From NCBI RefSeq assembly GCF_013414195.1, contig NZ_JAATTV010000009.1:80628-144627 (forward strand): a DNA stretch of 64,000 bases, written 5' to 3'. Below are positions 20,091 through 29,206 of the stretch, one piece after another (position 1 is the stretch's first letter; each line of letters begins with the position of its first letter). Source of the stretch: Psychrobacter sp. BI730 (GTDB taxonomy: Bacteria > Pseudomonadota > Gammaproteobacteria > Pseudomonadales > Moraxellaceae). Position numbers and translations under genes: made by a program. The notes below the pieces were generated by a model. The model searched no databases. It was not told where the DNA came from and saw only the letters and a program-made list of their open reading frames with translations.

Positions 20091-21107
20091 TTAACCCTCA
20101 TAATCACGAACTTGGTTACGCAGTTGTTGCTTGTATTCAGGCGTGATTGGTTCGTTCTCTTCATCAAGCATAATTGCATCAAGATCGCTTGCCATCATAT
20201 AAGCAATGCTCATCATACTATCAAAGCTGCGCACGGCTTGTGGATGCGGCAATGACAAGAACACGACGATACCGTTATAGGTGTTGGTCGCAACACTATG
20301 CGGATCAAACGGTGCGATACCGCTATCAGTAATGCCCATCATACTAAACCACAGCATACCCGTGCCGTCTTTTTGCTCGTAGCGATGGAACATATTCATC
20401 GCGCCATAGCGTAGACCGTATTTATCAATCAATGCTAACAGATCACGACCACGGATAATCGCCGCTGGACGGTCACGATATTGGTGCGGCAAGATGGTGA
20501 TATTGATATTGTCTTTGGCATTAATCAACGGGCCGTTTTGCGCATCATCACCTGACTCTGATAGATGCTGATCCAGTATCGGGCTATTATCATCGAAGCT
20601 TGGCTCTTCTGCCGTATCAATGGTTGGCATCAGACTATCGGTCGCTGACATTAGGCTAGAGAATGCATCAGGCTCTTGCTCGATATGCATCTGATCTGCG
20701 ACTTCTACAAACTCAGCACTATCGGCACGGCGCTGCTCTTCTTGCCAGCGCGCGTAGTCGGCTTCATCGATGACGTCATGGTCGTCAGCTGCTATATGGT
20801 CACGCTCAGCCGTTAGTTGAGCGTCAACGTTGGTATGCGCTTGCGTCAATGGCTCTTCTTCAACCACAGCATCCAAGTAACTACGATCTGGACCGATGCT
20901 CGTCTCGCCTGCGACCGTATCATCAAGGTCTGGCTGATCGACGATATTGCGCTCGTGACGCGGTATGATCGGAATACCATTTTTATCATAATTGACCGCA
21001 GCAGCTTCGGTAGCACCGCGGCGCTTAAAGCTACGAATGACCATAAACAGCCCTGCGAGCACGATAAACGCGGCAATGGCAATCAATATAAACTGAATAA
21101 CGGTCAT
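20091..21107 (-). CDS. zipA: Cell division protein ZipA
   Basis: Anchors FtsZ protofilaments to the inner membrane at the division site. The 338-residue protein has the usual layout: an N-terminal membrane helix at residues about 3-24, a short basic stretch (SFKRRG), a long acidic and disordered linker (about 35-195), and a C-terminal FtsZ-binding domain (about 205-338, with RDLLALIDKYGLRYGAMNMFHRY). The position between smc and ligA is the arrangement known from Pseudomonas and Acinetobacter. AGGATG upstream of the ATG supports the start. Confidence 0.93.
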   Translation of the reverse strand: MTVIQFILIAIAAFIVLAGLFMVIRSFKRRGATEAAAVNYDKNGIPIIPRHERNIVDQPDLDDTVAGETSIGPDRSYLDAVVEEEPLTQAHTNVDAQLTAERDHIAADDHDVIDEADYARWQEEQRRADSAEFVEVADQMHIEQEPDAFSSLMSATDSLMPTIDTAEEPSFDDNSPILDQHLSESGDDAQNGPLINAKDNINITILPHQYRDRPAAIIRGRDLLALIDKYGLRYGAMNMFHRYEQKDGTGMLWFSMMGITDSGIAPFDPHSVATNTYNGIVVFLSLPHPQAVRSFDSMMSIAYMMASDLDAIMLDEENEPITPEYKQQLRNQVRDYEG

Positions 21108-21322
21108 GATAAATACATCCTAGTATATATAACAAAAGGGAATACACAAACGAGCATAAATGGCAATATTCTAGCATGGCTGACCTATATCGTCACCACA
21201 TTGTGTACTTTATAACCAGTATGCTGGACTGAGGTCAAGCTTATTTGCATTTATGCCAATTGATTGATTATATTTGCATCGCGCTGATTCTCATAGCACT
21301 TTTAATGTCGACTATTTCACGC

Positions 21323-24300
21323 TTAGCTCTCTACGTAACGCGCAGCTTCATCAAGCGACACACTGACTAGTGTAGAAATGCCTGCACTTGGCATGGTAAT
21401 ACCTTTTAGCTCATCAGCAATTTGCATCGTCAGTTTATTATGACTGATAAAGATAAACTGCAAATCATCTGCCAGCTCATGGATGAGACTGGTAAAGCGC
21501 GCAACGTTTGCATCATCAAGCGGTGCATCGACCTCATCAAGCACACAGAACGGTGCAGGATGCTGCTTAAATATCGCAAAAATCAAACTCAATGCAGTAA
21601 GGGTTTTTTCACCACCCGATAATACCGCTAAGCGACTATTACGTTTGCCCTTTGGCTGCGCCATTAAGGTAAGCCCTGCCCGCCATTGTTCGGACTTTGG
21701 CGTATTGGCTAGCATCTCATCAGTGTTCAACGTCAGGCTAGCTTGTCCACCGCCAAAGACTTTGGCAAATAAATTGGCCAGCTCATTATTGACCGCATCA
21801 AGTGTCTGCATAAACAGCGTCTTGGTCGTCTCATCAATAGAGGCAATCGCTTCAGTCAATGTCTGCATACTGGCCGCGATATCTGCCGTCTGCTGTGCGA
21901 GTGGCTCTAGGCGTTCGTTCACCTCAGCCAACTCTGCGACTGCTGCCAAATTCACTGACCCAATCTTACTCAATTGCTGGGTTAACTTGGCGCGCTCGGA
22001 CTCTAGCTCAGCGATTTTGTCTGGACGGACGCGGCGATCATGAGCGATGAAATCTGCTAGCAAGTTTGAGACGCTTATGCTTTGTTGCGGTTGCTCTGCT
22101 TGCGCTTTATATTTATGACTTACACGATAATAAGCATCTAAAGCGCTCTGCGTGTGTGCGCTAGCATCCTCTAACCGTGCCGCGCTTAATGCCAGCTCAG
22201 TAGCATGATGGGCAAGCTCGCTTTGCTGCTTTTGCAATGTATTTTGCAATGTATCAAATGCCGTCTGCTGCTCAGCGTACGTTTGTTTTAGTGCTGTTAG
22301 CGCAGTATCACGCTCATTCAATAGCACTTGCTGCTCATCGCGCGTTATTTGGGCAGACTGTAGCGCTGCTTGTAGCTCTGGCAGTTTAGTTTGCTGCTGC
22401 TCATGACGCGTCTGTAGACTTTGCTCATTCTCTAACGAGTTGTCGTGTTGCTCAGTTGCACGAGCCAGACTGCTAACACTATGTTCTAAACGCATCTCGT
22501 ATTGCTGAATACGCAGCTGCAATGCTTGCCAAGCATCATCATCAGCTTGACGCGCACGGTTTAGCTCGCTGCGCTCAGCTTGCAGTTGCTGAGTTGTCGC
22601 TCGTGCTTCTGCTATTTGCGGCGTTAGCGTAGCAATCTCGCTTTCAATATGCTGTTGTTCTTGTTCAAGGGTTTGTTGCTCTTGTGCCAACTCTTGCTTT
22701 TCTTGCTCAAGCGTTGCTTTATCAGCGTTCAGGCGTTGGCTATCCGCTTGCAAGCGCTCGGCGTTAGCTCTCTCGGTAATTAATTGCTGCTGGTATTTAT
22801 GCTTATCACGGGTTAACTGCTCGGCTTGCGCGCGCGTTTCTTCCAAGCTAACCATCAACGCATCATAATCGCGCTGATTTTTTGCAATAGATTTTTGCTG
22901 CTCTTGTATTTTGCTTTCAAACTCATCAAGTAAGTCTTCTAACGCTTGCAAACGCGTACGCTGTTGCAGACGCTGCGTGAGGAATTGGCTATTGCTATCG
23001 TTTTGCTCATCCTGTGCACCAGCGAATTTGCTTAAGTTAATGGTTCCATGACGACTGATGAGCCAACCATCTGCGGTGAGCAATATCGCTGATGGTGGTA
23101 ATGACTTTAGAACATCAGTAAGTGTGTCAATCTCATGCTGCTGACTGGTCTCAAACTGCGCTGTATATATATAGCACTGCTGCCAAAGCGCTAATGTAGG
23201 CTGTTTAATCAACTGCGATAATGGCAACACTTTATCAATCAAACTATCTGGCAATTCGCTGATAAAGTCATGGTCACTAATATCATTTTGCGCCGTAGGC
23301 AACCATAGGCTATGACCTGTCTCTATTAGAGCTTTATCATTTGCACTGGCAGACGTGTTTTGTGCCGTTTGATAAGTCAGTAAATCTGTAATGTCATGCT
23401 CAAGCGCTTGCCATAAGCTATCAGCACTTTGAGAAATACCGTTAGCGTTATTAGCGTCTGATTGCTTAATTTGATTCGCTTGTTGGTTAGCAACCAGCAC
23501 ATGGCTGTCTAGCCATAATGCTAGGATACTATCGAGTAGCGGCGCATACTTCTGCCCTTTTGCACTTAGCTCAATCTGCTCACGTAGCGTTGCAATAGCT
23601 AACGGCTGATGATGTATGCCATCGCTATCTGCATTATCTGTCTCGATAACTTTCGACTTTGCTGATTGCTTTTGTGTAGGTTTCGGATGCAGTATTTGAT
23701 GCAGGGTATCGTATTCGCCTGCCAGCAGCGCATGACGCTTTTCATTATCGCTCAGCTTGCTCTGCTGTGCGTTTAGTCTCTGCTGCAAGCTGTGCGCTTG
23801 CGGTTGTATCTCAGACAAGCGTTCATCGACGGCTTCGCGTTGACGCTCAACTTGCTGCAACTGTGTGTTTAGCTCAGTGACTTGTTGTTCTAGCAGTTGA
23901 CTTAGAACTTGCTCATCATCCGTTTTACTCACATCAGCACTGTCAGATGCAGACGGCGCTATAGACTGCTGTAATTGCTGCCACAGATTTTGCCAGTTTT
24001 GCTCACGGCGTTGCCATTTATCATAGCTTTGCTGATGGCGTTTCTGTGCTTGAGCGTTAATGGCTTGCTGCTGCTCAAGCGAACGGGCTTTATCTTGTAA
24101 GCGTGACAGATTATTTTGCGTTTCATGCCACACGCGTTGTAGCGGCTGCTCATTGCGCTTATAGTTATCGCGTTTATCAGTTAGCTCAGTCAGCTGCGGG
24201 CGTAACGCTTCTAGCGCTTGATTCTGCTCAGCTTGTTCAGCTTTTAGGCGTTCAATATCAGCGAGTGATTGCGCACGCTGTTGAGCCAAGCCAGACAGTT

Positions 24301-25267
24301 GCTGCTCAATAGCTTTCAGCTGTGACTTAGCATCACTTAGCTTATGTTCCGCTTGTTGATAGCCGAGCTGCTGCTGATAGTGAGCGCTTTGAGCATCGTC
24401 TTTGAGCCATTGCTCTTGGTTGATACGAGCAGTGAGCTTGTCTTGCTGAGCTTTGAGCGTGTCATAATCGGCCTGTAGCGTTGATACTTCAGCAGCACTA
24501 CGCTCATGCGCTACTTTCTGCTGTTGATGCGTTTGCTTAGCTTGATAGAGCTGCTGAATAGCGAGCTGCTGCTCGATATCAGCTAGTGTTAATGCCAACT
24601 CTTCATAACGCTGCGCACTAGCCGCCTGTTTAGACAGTGACTTTTGTTGGCGTAATAGCTCGCTTTGCATATCGTGCAGGCGCGCTAGATTGTCTTTTGT
24701 TCTCTCTAACTTCTTTTGTGTTTCTTCACGGCGCGCCTGATAGCGCGAGACACCTGCCGCCTCTTCGATAAACTCACGCAGCTGCACGGGACTAGACTCA
24801 ACAATGCGCCCAATCATGCCTTGCTCAATCACCGCATAGCTACGTGCACCCAGCCCTGTACCTAAAAACACATCGACCACATCACGGCGACGACAACGCG
24901 TACCATTGATAAAATAATCTGAGCGGCCATCTTTATTTACCTGACGGCGAACCGATAGCTCTTGGTACAAGTTAAACTCGTGGCGAATGCCAGTCTGCTC
25001 ATCTTGGGTATGCTCAAAAGTCAGCTCAACACTGGCGACACTTTTTGCTGTCTTATCCTGCGTACCAGCAAAGATAACATCACTCATCGCCCCGCCGCGT
25101 AACTGCTTGGCTGAGGTTTCGCCCAGCACCCAGCGGATAGCATCAATCACATTGGATTTGCCACAGCCGTTCGGCCCGACGATGGCGGTGATACCATGAC
25201 GAAAAGTAAAAGTGGTTGGATTGGCAAAGGATTTGAAGCCTGCCAGCTTTAGGGATTTTAAACGCAT
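21323..25267 (-). CDS. smc: Chromosome partition protein SMC
   Basis: The ATPase core of the bacterial condensin, which organises and segregates the chromosome. Walker A (GPNGCGKSN) is at residues 31-39, the C-terminal head has LSGGEKTLTALSL and the Walker B FCVLDEVDAPLDD, and between them are two long coiled coils rich in Gln, Ala, Glu and Leu flanking a hinge (about residues 550-760). At 1314 residues it is over 100 residues longer than most SMC proteins; the extra length lies mainly in the arms and hinge (for example a Ser/Asp/Asn-rich stretch around residues 540-560 and 620-660). It leads the smc-zipA-ligA run. The partner genes scpA and scpB are not in the window. Confidence 0.96.
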   Translation of the reverse strand: MRLKSLKLAGFKSFANPTTFTFRHGITAIVGPNGCGKSNVIDAIRWVLGETSAKQLRGGAMSDVIFAGTQDKTAKSVASVELTFEHTQDEQTGIRHEFNLYQELSVRRQVNKDGRSDYFINGTRCRRRDVVDVFLGTGLGARSYAVIEQGMIGRIVESSPVQLREFIEEAAGVSRYQARREETQKKLERTKDNLARLHDMQSELLRQQKSLSKQAASAQRYEELALTLADIEQQLAIQQLYQAKQTHQQQKVAHERSAAEVSTLQADYDTLKAQQDKLTARINQEQWLKDDAQSAHYQQQLGYQQAEHKLSDAKSQLKAIEQQLSGLAQQRAQSLADIERLKAEQAEQNQALEALRPQLTELTDKRDNYKRNEQPLQRVWHETQNNLSRLQDKARSLEQQQAINAQAQKRHQQSYDKWQRREQNWQNLWQQLQQSIAPSASDSADVSKTDDEQVLSQLLEQQVTELNTQLQQVERQREAVDERLSEIQPQAHSLQQRLNAQQSKLSDNEKRHALLAGEYDTLHQILHPKPTQKQSAKSKVIETDNADSDGIHHQPLAIATLREQIELSAKGQKYAPLLDSILALWLDSHVLVANQQANQIKQSDANNANGISQSADSLWQALEHDITDLLTYQTAQNTSASANDKALIETGHSLWLPTAQNDISDHDFISELPDSLIDKVLPLSQLIKQPTLALWQQCYIYTAQFETSQQHEIDTLTDVLKSLPPSAILLTADGWLISRHGTINLSKFAGAQDEQNDSNSQFLTQRLQQRTRLQALEDLLDEFESKIQEQQKSIAKNQRDYDALMVSLEETRAQAEQLTRDKHKYQQQLITERANAERLQADSQRLNADKATLEQEKQELAQEQQTLEQEQQHIESEIATLTPQIAEARATTQQLQAERSELNRARQADDDAWQALQLRIQQYEMRLEHSVSSLARATEQHDNSLENEQSLQTRHEQQQTKLPELQAALQSAQITRDEQQVLLNERDTALTALKQTYAEQQTAFDTLQNTLQKQQSELAHHATELALSAARLEDASAHTQSALDAYYRVSHKYKAQAEQPQQSISVSNLLADFIAHDRRVRPDKIAELESERAKLTQQLSKIGSVNLAAVAELAEVNERLEPLAQQTADIAASMQTLTEAIASIDETTKTLFMQTLDAVNNELANLFAKVFGGGQASLTLNTDEMLANTPKSEQWRAGLTLMAQPKGKRNSRLAVLSGGEKTLTALSLIFAIFKQHPAPFCVLDEVDAPLDDANVARFTSLIHELADDLQFIFISHNKLTMQIADELKGITMPSAGISTLVSVSLDEAARYVES

Positions 25268-25333
25268 GAAGAGTCAATAAACTTAGCAAAAACAGGCGGC
25301 TATTCTACCTGAAATTGTAGTGGGTTTTTAGGG

Positions 25334-26275
25334 TTAAACTGCTAAGTGCATAAACGATTTTGATTCTAGGCTTTGATGGAACCCTCGTAATAGTTTTTGC
25401 TCCACTTGGCAGACGCTATTTTCTGCTAAGTAGCGATTATTAAACTCGATGAAGGCTGACCAAGAGATACTTGCTACTTCTAAGTGATCGACTATTTCTA
25501 ACAGCTCTGGTCTTAGCAAATGCTGATACTTTCTTGGCCGTTTATGACATAGAGCCAGCTCCCGATCTACGAGCGTTTGCTTGTTTTGCTTTAGCGCGTC
25601 ACCACCGATAAATAACAATAAAAACTTTGCCCCTTTATCGATAAAGCCTTTTTCTAATAAGTGCTCATACATCAAACAATACTTTAGGATTGGGTCTGGG
25701 TTTTTCCGACCAGCGAGTTTTAACTCATTCGCTATCAATACATTCCCCTGATGGTTATAGGCTAGGTTGTCCATATACATGGCTTTTAGCTCTGTACTGT
25801 TTTCAAACATACCGCTATTACCATGTGTCGACCATGATCCACTCGGCTCAAAGCTGATAAATTGCTGATAAAATAAGTTCAGATAAACATCACTGCACAA
25901 ACTCAAAAAGATATCGAATTCTTTATTGAGATAGTCTTCAGAAAAGAACGTTACGCGGCGCACGGCTTCTCTCGCATTACAGATACCCATCGTTTGCGTT
26001 GAATACGTCTCTAGCTGCTCAGTTTCATTCATTTTTGTATTGAGCTTTTTGATGACTGATTGCTCAATCTCCTCTATATTTTTGTCCTTTAACTCTGGGT
26101 GGGCCGCCCATTCAATGATTTGGCGTACGTATTGCTTTTTAGTAATACCTAAAATACGCTGCGGCTCCCATGCCAAAAACTCTACCATATTAGAGAGACC
26201 CGTCGTCCATGATAACTGGTCTTTTAGATGATTCATTGAGCCGAAAACACGGCGGTATTTTTCTGCAGCTTTCAT
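25334..26275 (-). CDS. Uncharacterised protein with a possible PD-(D/E)xK-like motif
   Basis: A 313-residue soluble protein; the family was not recognised. Features seen: a Trp-rich N-terminal region (LSWTTGLSNMVEFLAWEPQRILG), and a central block in which MDNLAYNHQGNVLIANELKLAG places an Asp, a hydrophobic strand and E-L-K in the order of a PD-(D/E)xK nuclease core. After it comes a helix containing ILKYCLMYEHLLEKG and a strand FLLLFIGG, which would fit the rest of such a fold. It lies alone, 66 bases upstream of smc on the same strand but probably with its own expression. A nuclease or defence-related role is only inference from the motif. Confidence 0.7.
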   Translation of the reverse strand: MKAAEKYRRVFGSMNHLKDQLSWTTGLSNMVEFLAWEPQRILGITKKQYVRQIIEWAAHPELKDKNIEEIEQSVIKKLNTKMNETEQLETYSTQTMGICNAREAVRRVTFFSEDYLNKEFDIFLSLCSDVYLNLFYQQFISFEPSGSWSTHGNSGMFENSTELKAMYMDNLAYNHQGNVLIANELKLAGRKNPDPILKYCLMYEHLLEKGFIDKGAKFLLLFIGGDALKQNKQTLVDRELALCHKRPRKYQHLLRPELLEIVDHLEVASISWSAFIEFNNRYLAENSVCQVEQKLLRGFHQSLESKSFMHLAV

Positions 26276-26326
26276 ACTAATAATGTCTCACGGTTTGCAT
26301 ACTAATTTTATAAAAACTCATTATTG

Positions 26327-27133
26327 CTATAAAACACCCAATCCACTCAGTAACAACTGCCCTCCAGCAAATATCAATAATATGCCAAATGCGCGCTTAA
26401 GCATGAGCGCAGGTAAGATATGGGCAAGCTTGGCGCCCACCTTTGCCATCGCAAAGCTGGCGACTGAAATAAACAAAAATCCTGTGACATGGACAAACCC
26501 TATCGTACCCTCAGGCAGGTTGACCACGTCTTGACCGAACCAAGCAAAGCCCGCTGCTCCAGCCAAAGCAATTGGTAGACCACATGCCGCTGACGTGCCG
26601 ACTGATTGTTTCATCGGAAGCCCTGCCCAATTTAAGAAAGGTACGGTCAAGCTGCCGCCGCCAATGCCAAAAATAGAGGACGCCATACCAATGCCAGTAC
26701 CTGCACCAAACTGGATGCCGGCCGATGGTAACGGTTTGCCCACCTGCTCTTTATTCGAAAAGAACAGCATTTTTAGAGCGACTAATAGCGCACCGAAACC
26801 AATGATAGCCTGTAGCGCCTGTCCATCAATCATATCCGCGATACCAGCGCCAACCAAACTACCGATGACCAACCCAAGCGCCATCTTGCGCCATACTTCC
26901 CAGCGCACGCCGCCACGCTTGTTGTGTGCAGTCAATGAGCTGATTGAGGTCACTACGATAGTTGCCAGTGACGTCCCGATGGCCAAATGGGTGATTACTT
27001 CTGGCGAAAAGTCATAAGCGGTAAAAATCCAAACCAATGCGGGCACGATAATCATACCACCGCCGACGCCAAACAGTCCCGCGCTGACACCTGCAAACGC
27101 GCCTGCAATCACAAACCACACATATAACATCAT
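26327..27133 (-). CDS. TauE/SafE family membrane permease
   Basis: A 268-residue hydrophobic protein with about eight membrane helices in two related halves. Each half has the Gly-rich family motif: GVSAGLFGVGGGMIIVPAL near the N-terminus and GIGMASSIFGIGGGSLTVPFL in the second half. The family (PF01925) exports or imports small sulfonates, sulfite and related anions; the substrate here is not indicated by neighbours. AAGGTT lies before the double ATG. It is transcribed divergently from birA. Confidence 0.9.
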   Translation of the reverse strand: MMLYVWFVIAGAFAGVSAGLFGVGGGMIIVPALVWIFTAYDFSPEVITHLAIGTSLATIVVTSISSLTAHNKRGGVRWEVWRKMALGLVIGSLVGAGIADMIDGQALQAIIGFGALLVALKMLFFSNKEQVGKPLPSAGIQFGAGTGIGMASSIFGIGGGSLTVPFLNWAGLPMKQSVGTSAACGLPIALAGAAGFAWFGQDVVNLPEGTIGFVHVTGFLFISVASFAMAKVGAKLAHILPALMLKRAFGILLIFAGGQLLLSGLGVL

Positions 27134-27305
27134 AGAACGAACCTTTTATAATACTGACTGGCACTATAGTACTCACTAGCGCTTAGGCGTGCTTAATTGT
27201 ATTTGCCAAATCTCAACGCGACCTTTATGCTGTTTACTCGGTACTGTCTGACCGCAACAATCGCTCAGTATATCAAAGTTTCCTTTAACCACATCGACTA
27301 AACTT

Positions 27306-28295
27306 ATGCCGCCACTCACTAGTTTTTCTACCTATTTATCCGAGCTCAATCACCGTCATGTGGCTAGTAGCGCCTCGACCAATAGTGAGCTGATAGAAGC
27401 CCTGCAAAACGGGGCGTTAGATGTCGCCACCGTACACGTTTTGACCGCGGAAACCCAAAGCGCAGGTCGTGGACAGCACGGGCGCTCGTGGCAATCACCG
27501 CGCGGCAATGTCTATCTGTCGCTATACCATCCTGTGCATATGCCAATCAGTGGCTTATTATCGCTCATCATTGGTCTTGAGCTGGCAAAAATGCCCGTCA
27601 TTCAGATGTTGAACGAGCAACTACAAGCGCAGGGACTGACGCCAATTGGTGTGAAATGGGCAAATGACTTGGGTTTTTATCAGCAAGCTCAGAGCCAATC
27701 TAAAGAACAATCCAAAGAGCAATCTATGACGGACAGCTCGGTATTGGATTCCGTATTGGATAGTGATGTAGCAAATCAGCGTACGCTACCCTTTAATAAA
27801 CTGGCTGGGATTTTGATAGAGCCAGTGACGAAGGCTGGTAGGTTGATCGGTGTGGTGCTAGGTATTGGCCTAAACGTACAGGCAGCACCAAAGCTCACCA
27901 CACAAACGTCTGAGGGCATGAGTTACCAAGCGATTAGCTTACAAGACATTAATGAGATGCTGTCTTTAGAGACACAACCTGCGAGCCTACCAGACCTACC
28001 AATGCTCTATCAGCAGATGTGCAAAGCATTGATGGCGGCGATGACACGCTTTGAGCATTTGGGCATAGAACAGCCAACGGGTCATACTTATTATTTGGAT
28101 AGTTTTTTGGAGCAGTTTGCGACGATGGATGCGCTATCAGGTCTACATTTGCGCGTCACCCAGGACTATAATAACGAAGAAAAAGTCGTGACAGGAATCG
28201 CTTGCGGTGTCGACACACATGGCTGTTTGCAATTGCGCCAAGATAACGGTAAGATTTCTACGCTTTTTACTGGACGCATCGACGTTATTTATTAG
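27306..28295 (+). CDS. birA: Biotin-[acetyl-CoA-carboxylase] ligase BirA, without DNA-binding domain
   Basis: Activates biotin as biotinyl-AMP and attaches it to carboxyl-carrier proteins. Visible motifs are AGRGQHGRSWQSP (adenylate loop), NVYLSLYHP, GVKWANDL (the KWPND motif with Ala for Pro) and KLAGILIE. The N-terminal winged-helix repressor domain of E. coli BirA is absent, since the catalytic block starts within the first 20 residues, so this enzyme should not regulate the bio genes. A Ser/Gln/Asp-rich insertion at about residues 122-158 follows the KWAND motif. Its likely substrates include MccA in this window. coaX follows on the same strand, as in many gammaproteobacteria. Confidence 0.93.
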   Translation: MPPLTSFSTYLSELNHRHVASSASTNSELIEALQNGALDVATVHVLTAETQSAGRGQHGRSWQSPRGNVYLSLYHPVHMPISGLLSLIIGLELAKMPVIQMLNEQLQAQGLTPIGVKWANDLGFYQQAQSQSKEQSKEQSMTDSSVLDSVLDSDVANQRTLPFNKLAGILIEPVTKAGRLIGVVLGIGLNVQAAPKLTTQTSEGMSYQAISLQDINEMLSLETQPASLPDLPMLYQQMCKALMAAMTRFEHLGIEQPTGHTYYLDSFLEQFATMDALSGLHLRVTQDYNNEEKVVTGIACGVDTHGCLQLRQDNGKISTLFTGRIDVIY

Positions 28296-28354
28296 GCTTA
28301 GACAACTATATTGATGAACATCATCATTAACGAGCACTATATAAAGGGACTTTT

Positions 28355-29083
28355 ATGCTCTGGCTTGATCTTGGAAATACCCGCCTAAAATACTGGCTCA
28401 CCGATGATATCGGACAAATAGTCGCGCATGATGCCAAGCAGCACCTGCAAGCGCCTGCCGAATTACTTATGGGTCTGACGGATCGCTTTGAGCGTTATGC
28501 GCCTGACTTTATTGGTATCTCATCGGTATTGGGTGACAATCTCAATGCCAAAGTATCAGAGACACTCAGTCGTTTGAATATTCCGTTTGAGTTTGTCCAT
28601 GTCGATGCCGCACATGCGCTGATGAAAAGTGCTTACAATGATCAGCAGCTCGGCTGTGATCGCTGGCTACAGATGCTCGGTGCGGTCGATAAGAAAAAAC
28701 GCCAGTGTGTGATTGGTTGTGGTACAGCGGTAACCATTGATTTGATTGATCATGCTGAGCATTTGGGCGGTTATATTTTCCCTAGCATCTACCTGCAACG
28801 TGAATCACTGTTCTCTGGTACTAAGCAAATCACTATCTCGAACGGTACTTTTGATAGCGTCAACCAAGGCTTAACCACTCAAGACGCGGTACATCGCGGT
28901 ATTTTGCTCTCTATCGTCGGCGCGATCAATGAGATTAGCCATCGTCACCCTAATTTTGAATTGATTATGACAGGCGGTGATGCAGCTATTATTTCGCAGC
29001 ACGTTAATCGTCCAGTGCGCTTACGTGATGATTTATTACTAAATGGTTTGGCAAGATACTTTGATTATCGCAATAAGTCTTAA
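28355..29083 (+). CDS. coaX: Type III pantothenate kinase CoaX
   Basis: Phosphorylates pantothenate in the first committed step of CoA synthesis. The 242-residue ASKHA-fold protein starts with the phosphate-binding LDLGNTRLKYWL, has GCDRWLQMLGA and GCGTAVTIDLI (catalytic Asp region), and the C-terminal TGGDA motif. AAGGGA precedes the ATG. It lies 59 bases after birA on the same strand, a common birA-coaX pairing, and ends at a strong terminator. CoaD for a later step of the same pathway is at 5478. Confidence 0.95.
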   Translation: MLWLDLGNTRLKYWLTDDIGQIVAHDAKQHLQAPAELLMGLTDRFERYAPDFIGISSVLGDNLNAKVSETLSRLNIPFEFVHVDAAHALMKSAYNDQQLGCDRWLQMLGAVDKKKRQCVIGCGTAVTIDLIDHAEHLGGYIFPSIYLQRESLFSGTKQITISNGTFDSVNQGLTTQDAVHRGILLSIVGAINEISHRHPNFELIMTGGDAAIISQHVNRPVRLRDDLLLNGLARYFDYRNKS

Positions 29084-29116
29084 CCGCTTATAGATAATTC
29101 GGTTTAACGTTGACAC

Positions 29117-29152
29117 AAAAAAAGCAGCACGTTTTGAACGTGCTGCTTTTTT
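29117..29152 (+). terminator. Bidirectional terminator between coaX and the leucine operon
   Basis: A perfect inverted repeat AAAAAAGCAGCACGTT/AACGTGCTGCTTTTTT in the spacer between the convergent coaX and isovaleryl-CoA dehydrogenase genes. A and T runs on both sides allow use in either direction. Confidence 0.93.
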
Positions 29153-29206
29153 ATTTTACTATTAGAAAATAGCTAACGTGTTTCTAGTTATTGCCACAAT
29201 ACTTTC

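Noticed and set aside
21483..22043. 186-codon plus-strand frame inside smc
   Set aside because: Antisense to the conserved C-terminal head of SMC; Ser/Ala/Cys-rich shadow with no start signal.
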